13,942 nucleotides of DNA. Origin: Actinomycetales bacterium. GTDB taxonomy: Bacteria; Actinomycetota; Actinomycetes; Actinomycetales; Microbacteriaceae. The notes under the pieces are model-generated. The model was not told the origin of the DNA. It was given only the letters and a program-made list of their open reading frames with translations, and did not search any database. Positions 1 to 6,011 of this stretch are shown here, one piece after another (within the stretch, counting starts at the first letter, position 1; each line of letters opens with the position of its first letter). Made by a program: the position numbers and the translations under genes. The stretch covers positions 1 to 13,942 of the forward strand of contig JAATFJ010000063.1 in assembly GCA_015655255.1 (NCBI GenBank). Direction: 5' to 3'.

Positions 1-128
1 TCCTCGATGCGGATGCCGTTCCTCGAAAGCTTGTGCGCGACGTCTCCGAGGAGGTCCTCCGGCCCGTAGACCTCCATTCCTCCCAGCGCGGAGACGATCG
101 CCCTGCTGTACTCGTCCTCACGGACCAT
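1..128 (-). CDS. Start of an unidentified protein, last visible gene of the leftward operon (partial)
   Basis: Only the first 42 codons are in the window; the frame is open to base 1 and continues beyond it. It begins with ATG at 128 (MVREDEYSRA...), and a good ribosome binding site, AAGGGAG, lies 8 bases upstream. The start overlaps the last 11 bases of the DUF4420 nuclease gene, so the gene is almost certainly part of the same operon. The visible residues look like a soluble, helical N-terminus (for example GPEDLLGDVAHKLSRNGI); there is no signal peptide or membrane segment. By the family habit of MORC/DUF4420 operons, a Z1-domain or AIPR protein would be expected near here. By the habit of DUF1156/DUF499 clusters, a helicase would be expected. 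I cannot tell which from 42 residues, and no function is assigned. Confidence 0.75.
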   Translation of the reverse strand, partial: MVREDEYSRAIVSALGGMEVYGPEDLLGDVAHKLSRNGIRIE

Positions 129-1116
129 CGGCCGTGCTCCCTTCGCAGAAGCCCGCAAGCTCGGCGGGCAGTGGCCCGACTGGCAGGCCGGTGACATCGA
201 TGCGGTAGACCAGACCTACGACGAGCTCGGGTCTGCGTACGATCTGCGCGAGCCCGTCGGGAACGACCGCGGGGAAGTCCTCGTCCACGAGGTAGCTGCG
301 CGGAGTGCTGCGCAGCACATAGCCGCGCGTATAGACGTCGTCGGCGTTCAGGTCGTCCCAGCCGACGGTTCGGAGGCGCTCCTCGAATACCCGAGCGCCG
401 CGCGTGAGCAGCCCTCTCACACGACGGACCCGTTCAGGCAAGGTCTCTCCCCCGGCGGCCGCTCCTGCTGCGGTCAGCTGGATGGACACCAGATGCAACG
501 GTCGATCCGGTGAGGGCAGCAGCTGGGTCGCGCTTCCGACGACGTGGACCCGCGACTCCGCCCGCGTGGTCTTGATCTCCAGATCGCATCCGTCGAGAAC
601 GAAATCGTGCTCCTCGCTGTCGGGTCCGAGCCAGGCCGCGGTCGCGGCCTCCTCGCCCGTCGTCTCGACGAGGTGGGCGAAGACTCCGAGCTCGCCGAAC
701 AGTCCGATCTCCTGCTCGTCGCTGAGCGCGCGCCGACGTGTGAGGAGCTCCCGGTATGCAGCGAGAGCGTCCGACACGGAGTGCCGGAAGGGCCTTCCGG
801 CCTCGAGCTGGTCCACGACCGACATGATCAGCGAGTAGCCCTCGTATGCCATGCCGTCGGCGTCGATGGTGAGCTCGAACCAGAGCGTCTCCTCGCCGGG
901 CTCCTCCACGATGTCGAATCCGAGCCGATCATAGGCGCCGACGTCGGCGGGAGAGTCTGTCGCAGGAGTGCGCAATCGGAGGAGTCTCGAATCCGGTTCA
1001 ATCAGCAGCAGGCATACGGGGGCATCCGAGAGCGGATGGACTGTGGGCGCGGTGGAGCGGAAGTACCGCTCCAGGGTCTCCGATGTGAACAGCGGCCGGG
1101 CCTCTTCGTCATTCAT
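118..1116 (-). CDS. DUF4420-type PD-(D/E)XK motif protein, predicted restriction nuclease
   Basis: A 332-residue protein, predicted to cut DNA as the effector of the operon. The nuclease core is visible: a helix with GELGVFAHL (E142), then HDF (D171), then DLEIKTT (E180, K182). Together these form the E...D...ExK signature of PD-(D/E)XK enzymes. The spacing and the 'GEL - hDF - xEIKT' wording fit the DUF4420 family (Pfam DUF4420, 'PD-(D/E)XK motif protein'), and the length is usual for it. The N-terminal ~110 residues are mostly beta/alpha with no clear motif. The ATG at 1116 overlaps the stop of the MORC-like gene by 8 bases (ATGAATGA), and a weak AGGGA lies about 11 bases upstream. In known MutL/MORC-associated restriction operons this nuclease accompanies a MORC-like ATPase, a Z1 protein and an AIPR protein. 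Here the MORC-like gene precedes it directly, with no Z1 gene between them. Active-site residues look intact. Confidence 0.82.
   Translation of the reverse strand: MNDEEARPLFTSETLERYFRSTAPTVHPLSDAPVCLLLIEPDSRLLRLRTPATDSPADVGAYDRLGFDIVEEPGEETLWFELTIDADGMAYEGYSLIMSVVDQLEAGRPFRHSVSDALAAYRELLTRRRALSDEQEIGLFGELGVFAHLVETTGEEAATAAWLGPDSEEHDFVLDGCDLEIKTTRAESRVHVVGSATQLLPSPDRPLHLVSIQLTAAGAAAGGETLPERVRRVRGLLTRGARVFEERLRTVGWDDLNADDVYTRGYVLRSTPRSYLVDEDFPAVVPDGLAQIVRRPELVVGLVYRIDVTGLPVGPLPAELAGFCEGSTADGP
137..143 (-). promoter_or_regulatory. Ribosome binding site of the partial gene at 128
   Basis: AAGGGAG on the minus strand, 8 bases before the ATG at 128 and inside the 3' end of the nuclease gene. It supports that ATG as a real start even though only a fragment of the protein is visible. 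Confidence 0.6.
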
Positions 1117-2641
1117 CGGGGGTCGTTCCCTTGTATTCGCTTCGCTCGAGCTCTTCGTCCAGCGCTGCCATAATCAAGTCGTTCCATGTGCGCAGTTCCT
1201 CCCGCTCGCGCCCGCCGAGCATCGATCCCTCGAAGAATCGCGAGTAGAGCAGCAGGAGGAGCATCTTGATCAGTGGCGCGTCGTCGGCTTCGCCCGTGTC
1301 CGCTCCGAGGGCTTCCCGGTAACGACTGTTCATCCACAGCGTGCGGCGATCCAGGTCGACCTCCGTGAATGAGCCGTCGCGCATGGTGCGCCAGCGGATC
1401 TCGATAGTGCCGTGCTCGGAGAACGACACCGACCGCGAGATGGTGTCGAGCAGTTCCGGGCTGAGTCCCCGACGGGGTTCGGCCAGGGTGATCGGCCGCC
1501 GATTCCGGCGGCGGGAGACCGCGGCCTCCTGCTCCGCGAGAGCCAGGTAGTCGCGGAACCCTCGGCCATGCCCGTCGGCGCTCTGTTCGACGGCCTCGCG
1601 CAGGTCCGCGTCGAACTCGACTCCGGATTTCTCGGGGTTGATCGTCGCATGGCGGGCTACAGTATCGTCGAGATCGAGCACAATCCGTGCGTAGGCGAGA
1701 TCCCTGCTGCCGTGCACGATCCCGTTCCATCCCCCTACCTGCAGGAGCCGATCGTTCCGATAGATGTAGAGGCCCTGCCTGCGTTCGCCCGTTCGGTCGG
1801 CCAGCCGGAAGGACGGCGAGTCCCCCTGAGCCGCTGGCCAGACATGGGCGCGCAGGCCGATGGGCTCCCCATCGAGCCTTCCCTGGAGATCGACCACTTC
1901 CCCGCCGCCCGGCGATGCGATGTAGCCGAAGGGATCGATCGGGTCGACGGTTCTGGAAGCGCCCGCTTCCTGCACGATGGTATCGAACTCGTCGATGGTG
2001 ATCGTCACCCGGCCCGCTGCGATCAGCCGATGCAGTACGAGACCGAGATGCATCCTGAGCTCCTCGACTGTTGCATCGAGCCAGGCCGTCCGTTCGTCGT
2101 CCTGCGACGAGCTAAGGAAGGTGCGGACGCCGCGCCATTCCACGACGGTGCCCTTGGCAGACGATCCTCCCGGGATGGTCGCACCGCGCTCGGCGAGGAT
2201 CTCCGCCACCTGCCCGGAATCGAGCTCCGATACGCGTGTGGGACTTGCCGAGGTGATCCGACGTCCGACTGCGGTACCCCCGCGCGATCGGCTGTAGACG
2301 TCGAGGACGTCGGCCTGGCTCAGGGACGCCGCCTTGAGACCGAGGCCGAAGTGGCCGAGATCCTCCTGGGCGTATTCGCGCCTGCCTGCGAAGGTCATCG
2401 CGGAGTCGATCCGCGCTGCGTCCATTCCATCGCCGTCGTCGATGACGCGCAGTCCGTGCACAGCACCATCGGCGGAGAGGAAGCGGATATGCACGCGTTC
2501 CGCGTGGGCATCGATGCTGTTGTCGACGAGGTCGGCAATGGCGGTCCCGAGAGTGTGATGCCTGCCCACCGCGTCCGCGATGCTCGGGTCCGGCGGCACG
2601 TCTCTGTGGCCGACCTCCGCGATATCGTCCATCGTGCTCAC
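1109..2641 (-). CDS. MORC/MutL-like GHKL ATPase
   Basis: A 510-residue ATP-binding protein of the GHKL (gyrase-Hsp90-kinase-MutL) fold, related to the bacterial ancestors of eukaryotic MORC proteins. Motifs run in order: N-box TAIADLVDNSIDA (residues 33-45, Mg-binding N41), G1 box VIDDGDGM (66-73) and G2 box GHFGLGLK (96-103). Next come the S5-like second half of the transducer and a C-terminal helical region ending near LLLYSRFFEGSML. The residue at the usual catalytic-glutamate position, four before N41, is D37; this may be a family trait. The GTG at 2641 shares a GTGA with the preceding TGA stop. An ATG three codons later (2632) is an alternative, and is better spaced (11 bases) from a GGAG. 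Such proteins are thought to dimerise on ATP binding and clamp or translocate on DNA for a partner nuclease. The partner here is presumably the DUF4420 protein, which overlaps this gene by 8 bases. Confidence 0.85.
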   Translation of the reverse strand: MSTMDDIAEVGHRDVPPDPSIADAVGRHHTLGTAIADLVDNSIDAHAERVHIRFLSADGAVHGLRVIDDGDGMDAARIDSAMTFAGRREYAQEDLGHFGLGLKAASLSQADVLDVYSRSRGGTAVGRRITSASPTRVSELDSGQVAEILAERGATIPGGSSAKGTVVEWRGVRTFLSSSQDDERTAWLDATVEELRMHLGLVLHRLIAAGRVTITIDEFDTIVQEAGASRTVDPIDPFGYIASPGGGEVVDLQGRLDGEPIGLRAHVWPAAQGDSPSFRLADRTGERRQGLYIYRNDRLLQVGGWNGIVHGSRDLAYARIVLDLDDTVARHATINPEKSGVEFDADLREAVEQSADGHGRGFRDYLALAEQEAAVSRRRNRRPITLAEPRRGLSPELLDTISRSVSFSEHGTIEIRWRTMRDGSFTEVDLDRRTLWMNSRYREALGADTGEADDAPLIKMLLLLLYSRFFEGSMLGGREREELRTWNDLIMAALDEELERSEYKGTTPDE

Positions 2642-5600
2642 AGCTCCGTGAACCGGCCCGGGGCGAGACCCAGGCTGCGCGCGTTCTCCGAGACGGTCCG
2701 TACCGTGTCCGTGTCGAAGCCCTGCGATCTGTCCGCTGCGACGGAGAGACGGATCTCGAAGGTGTCAGGGTCCGCGTCCTGCAGGTGGACGAGCACCTCC
2801 TCAACGATCGCCGTGAGCTGCGCACGGAGATCCCCTCGCGGTTTGAGATCGACGTCGCCTTCGAAGCGGGCGTTCGGCACGCGGGGCGGTACGGGAATCC
2901 GAGGATCCTGGCCGCCACGACTCACTGGAGAGCCGCTCGAGGCTCCATCCGGTTCAGGACCCGCGGAGGAGCCGACTTCGATATCCGCGGAGGTCGCGAG
3001 ATGCTCCCGTGCGACCTGCTCCTCGGCGAGCCGCGGGACGACCAGTAGCGTTCTGTCGTCCACCACCCCGGCATCGTGCTCGAAGGGAATCCGCAGATCG
3101 ATGTAGTCGCCGGTCGTCTCGTCGTAGTCGCTCGCGAGAGCGAAGCCCTTCTGCGACCAGCCCGCATCGGTCATGACGGAGCGGACCGCATCGAGCAGCA
3201 CGGATTTGTCACGCAAACGGGGCATGTAGGGGTACTGCAAGTGGTAATGCCACAGCTCCCCGACGGCGATATGGCCGCGGTTCCAGCGGCTGCGCAGGTA
3301 GCGGTCGAAGACGAGTGTGAGCGCGAGCGGCGAGGTCCGTGTGTAGATCACGTCGTCACGACCCAGTCGCAGACCCGTGCGGACCGCGAGCCGGCGTTCG
3401 TCGCCGTCGACTTTGACGATGACGGGTTCGAGCGGCTGCGATCCCTCCGTCTGAACCGGATGCACCGCCCACATCCAGGCCGAGGAGAGCCGCTGATCGA
3501 CCACGGCGGCGGTCTCGGACTCTCTGCGACGTGCGTGCTCCGCCTGACTCTGGGTGAGATCGAGCTCCCTGACCCCGGAGGCGATCTGGGCCCACGCCAT
3601 ATGGGTGCGCAATGCCTCCTCGACCTCGGTCCAGCGGTTCAGGTCAGCGGCCACGACGATGACGGTGTTCGCGTTCTGCCGTGCCGCCGATCCCCGGCTG
3701 CGGAGGAGCTCCTCTACGAATCCCCAGCCCGCGCCGTCCTTGCTCTTCCCGGTGAGCGTATGCCGAGGATGGAGCACGACGAGGCGGACCTGTTCCCCCT
3801 CGGGGACGTCGGAAGTCGCCTCCGGCGCGATCACGACGCCGCCGAACTCGGGAGCGCTGCCGACTGTGCCGCGCAGCAGCGAAACGGCCTTGACGTAGAC
3901 GTCCTCAGTATCGAGTGCCTGCGCACGGTCCGCGACCAGTCTGTTCACGGAAGGCTGTCTGTCGTACCAGTGACGGCTGCCCTCGGAGTAGAGATAGGTG
4001 GCCCGGTCGCCGAGCATCTGGAGCGCGGAGCCGAAGTTGCCGATAGTGTCGCCGGGCATGGCGACGCCGAGAAAGATCCTCTGCCGTTCGATGCCCTTGT
4101 GCCCGCTGTCGAGCGTCGCTGCGGACCCGAGGAACAGCGCGCGGGCGATACGGCGCGTCAGCGCACGCCGCCCGAACAACGGCCGTTCGCGGTCGACGAG
4201 GAGGGGTGTCGCGTTCTCGCCATCGATGTCGGTCTCGATGATGCTGCGCCAGGCGTCGTCGAGGTAGGCGGTCACCTCATCGCGCACGGCCGGGTCGTCG
4301 AGCGGCATCGATCCGGGCATGATGAGCGGCGAGTCGTCGTCCGAGACGTACAGGGAGTGCACGACCGCGCTCATCATCCGCAGCACGCCGCGGGTGCGCT
4401 GGAACCGTTCCAGCGCGGACCAGTCTCCGTAGAGCCTGTCGAAGAGCTCGGGGTGGATCGGGTAGGCGGCTCGCAGGCGCGCCTCGTACTCCATCTGCCG
4501 GGTCTCGGGCGGCAGCTCCCCGGTCTGTCCGCGATAGTACTCGGCGAAGCGGCGGACCGTGGCGTCGATCTTCCTGCGCCCTTCGGCGTCAGGCTCTGTG
4601 AAGAGCCGGCGACGGACGATCTCGAACGATTCCCCGCTGGACGCCGGCGTCCAGTTGTGGGCGACGCGTGTGACGACGTGCTGGAGCCGTTGTAGCGCGG
4701 CCCGACCGTTCACACCGCCGATCTCCAGATCCGATCCGGTGCTTCCTTCCTCGTCGAGCCTGACGTCGGAGGCCGGGATCGACACGAGCAGCAGTGCGCC
4801 GGGGACGGATTTCACCACTTCGGTGAGCTGCTGCGCGAAGGTGAACTGGGTGTCGAAGGTGCCACCGACGAGGTCGTCGCGTCCGTAGAGTCCACGGGCG
4901 TACGCCACCCACTCGTCTATGAGGATGAGAGCAGGCGAGTAGCGGGCGATGAGAGTGCGCAGCGCCTCGCCCGGGTTGGTTCCGGTGCGGTCGGCATCGG
5001 CGACGATCGCGTATCCCTCCGCACCCCCGAGCTGCCAGGCGAGCTCCCCCCAGATCGTGTTCACGACGGTGCCGTCGGCCTTCGTCACCGGCTGTCCCGG
5101 TGCGATCTCGTTACCGACGATCGCCACACGCTTGACCGGTCGTTCGAGCAGTGCGGTGGAATCCGCGCCCAGCAGGTCCTGCACTGCCTGCGGGTAGTCC
5201 GCGAGCAGCCGTCCGCTGAAGAGATGCCAGGCTGCGAGCATGGAGTGGGTCTTACCTCCGCCGAAGGTGGTCTGCAGGTTGATCACCGATTGCGCATTGG
5301 CGTCGCCGGAGATTCGCTTGGCAGTCATCGACAACAGGGTCTTCAGACCCTCGGTGAGATAGGTGCGCTCGAAGAACTTGGCAGGATCGACGTACTCGGG
5401 AGCACCCTCGCCTGCGGCCACCTGGTGAAGATCGGCTGCGAACTCGGCCCGCGCGAAGTCGCCTGCGGCGATGTCGGCATGCGGGGCGAGCGCCTCCCGC
5501 CACGGTGTGAGCTCCGCATCGGCGAGTTCCGGCATGGAGGACGCCGCGGCACGTACATCGCGGCGGGTCTCCTCGGCGTAGGCCGCGCGCTGCGCGTCGG

Positions 5601-6009
5601 CCTTCATCCTTCTCACGGTGTCGGCCTCGGCAGGCGCACCGATGGCGCGCAGCAGCCGCTCGCAGGTGTCGAGCGCACGGTAGGTGTCGTCAGCGGTGAA
5701 CGGCTTGCGATGCGCCCAGCCGTTGCGCACCTCCCGCATCTCGCCTGCCAGGTTCTGCTCCCCGCGGGAGAGGAACTCGCCGAACGGGAAGCCGAGCGTT
5801 CCCATCCTCTCGGTGACGGCACGCAGCTGCATCTGCGGATCATTCCGATCGTAGTCACGGCCGTCACGACCGTCCTTGGCGGCGAGCAGCGCGGTCCAGT
5901 CTGAGTCGCCAGGGACGTGCGCCGCGAGCACGCCGTCGACGAACGGCTCCAATGCCGAGGCGAGAACGTCGAGCGCACGCCCGACTCTGTCTATGTTGCT
6001 GATCGCCAT
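2638..6009 (-). CDS. DUF499 P-loop ATPase with N-terminal Swt1-like HEPN domain
   Basis: A 1123-residue protein. Residues ~1-130 look like a Swt1-type HEPN domain with RNGWAH at 95-100, the R-N-x3-H pattern of HEPN RNases. The ATPase core follows: Walker A TTFGGGKTHS (247-256) and Walker B ALILIDEWVAY (360-370, D365/E366). The phrase 'LQTTFGGGKTHSM' is characteristic of DUF499 proteins, which are related in style to the large PglY/BrxC ATPases of BREX. A Gly/Ser/Pro-rich linker (~1011-1045) leads to a C-terminal domain ending in TDTVRTVSENARSLG, also typical of the family. The ATG at 6009 was chosen because it lies 2 bases after the methylase stop and has a strong GGAGAGGA 6 bases upstream. 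The frame stays open upstream to 6516, but that part is shadow of the methylase. DUF499 genes usually sit next to DUF1156 methylases in predicted phage-defence clusters, as here. The exact role is unknown; a DNA-dependent motor or sensor is inferred. Confidence 0.88.
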   Translation of the reverse strand: MAISNIDRVGRALDVLASALEPFVDGVLAAHVPGDSDWTALLAAKDGRDGRDYDRNDPQMQLRAVTERMGTLGFPFGEFLSRGEQNLAGEMREVRNGWAHRKPFTADDTYRALDTCERLLRAIGAPAEADTVRRMKADAQRAAYAEETRRDVRAAASSMPELADAELTPWREALAPHADIAAGDFARAEFAADLHQVAAGEGAPEYVDPAKFFERTYLTEGLKTLLSMTAKRISGDANAQSVINLQTTFGGGKTHSMLAAWHLFSGRLLADYPQAVQDLLGADSTALLERPVKRVAIVGNEIAPGQPVTKADGTVVNTIWGELAWQLGGAEGYAIVADADRTGTNPGEALRTLIARYSPALILIDEWVAYARGLYGRDDLVGGTFDTQFTFAQQLTEVVKSVPGALLLVSIPASDVRLDEEGSTGSDLEIGGVNGRAALQRLQHVVTRVAHNWTPASSGESFEIVRRRLFTEPDAEGRRKIDATVRRFAEYYRGQTGELPPETRQMEYEARLRAAYPIHPELFDRLYGDWSALERFQRTRGVLRMMSAVVHSLYVSDDDSPLIMPGSMPLDDPAVRDEVTAYLDDAWRSIIETDIDGENATPLLVDRERPLFGRRALTRRIARALFLGSAATLDSGHKGIERQRIFLGVAMPGDTIGNFGSALQMLGDRATYLYSEGSRHWYDRQPSVNRLVADRAQALDTEDVYVKAVSLLRGTVGSAPEFGGVVIAPEATSDVPEGEQVRLVVLHPRHTLTGKSKDGAGWGFVEELLRSRGSAARQNANTVIVVAADLNRWTEVEEALRTHMAWAQIASGVRELDLTQSQAEHARRRESETAAVVDQRLSSAWMWAVHPVQTEGSQPLEPVIVKVDGDERRLAVRTGLRLGRDDVIYTRTSPLALTLVFDRYLRSRWNRGHIAVGELWHYHLQYPYMPRLRDKSVLLDAVRSVMTDAGWSQKGFALASDYDETTGDYIDLRIPFEHDAGVVDDRTLLVVPRLAEEQVAREHLATSADIEVGSSAGPEPDGASSGSPVSRGGQDPRIPVPPRVPNARFEGDVDLKPRGDLRAQLTAIVEEVLVHLQDADPDTFEIRLSVAADRSQGFDTDTVRTVSENARSLGLAPGRFTEL

Positions 6010-6011
6010 GA

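Noticed and set aside
1412..4695. Long plus-strand open frames (1412-3106 and 3076-4695)
   Set aside because: They lie opposite genes with clear GHKL and DUF499 motifs; their translations show no motif and are the usual by-product of GC-rich codon bias.
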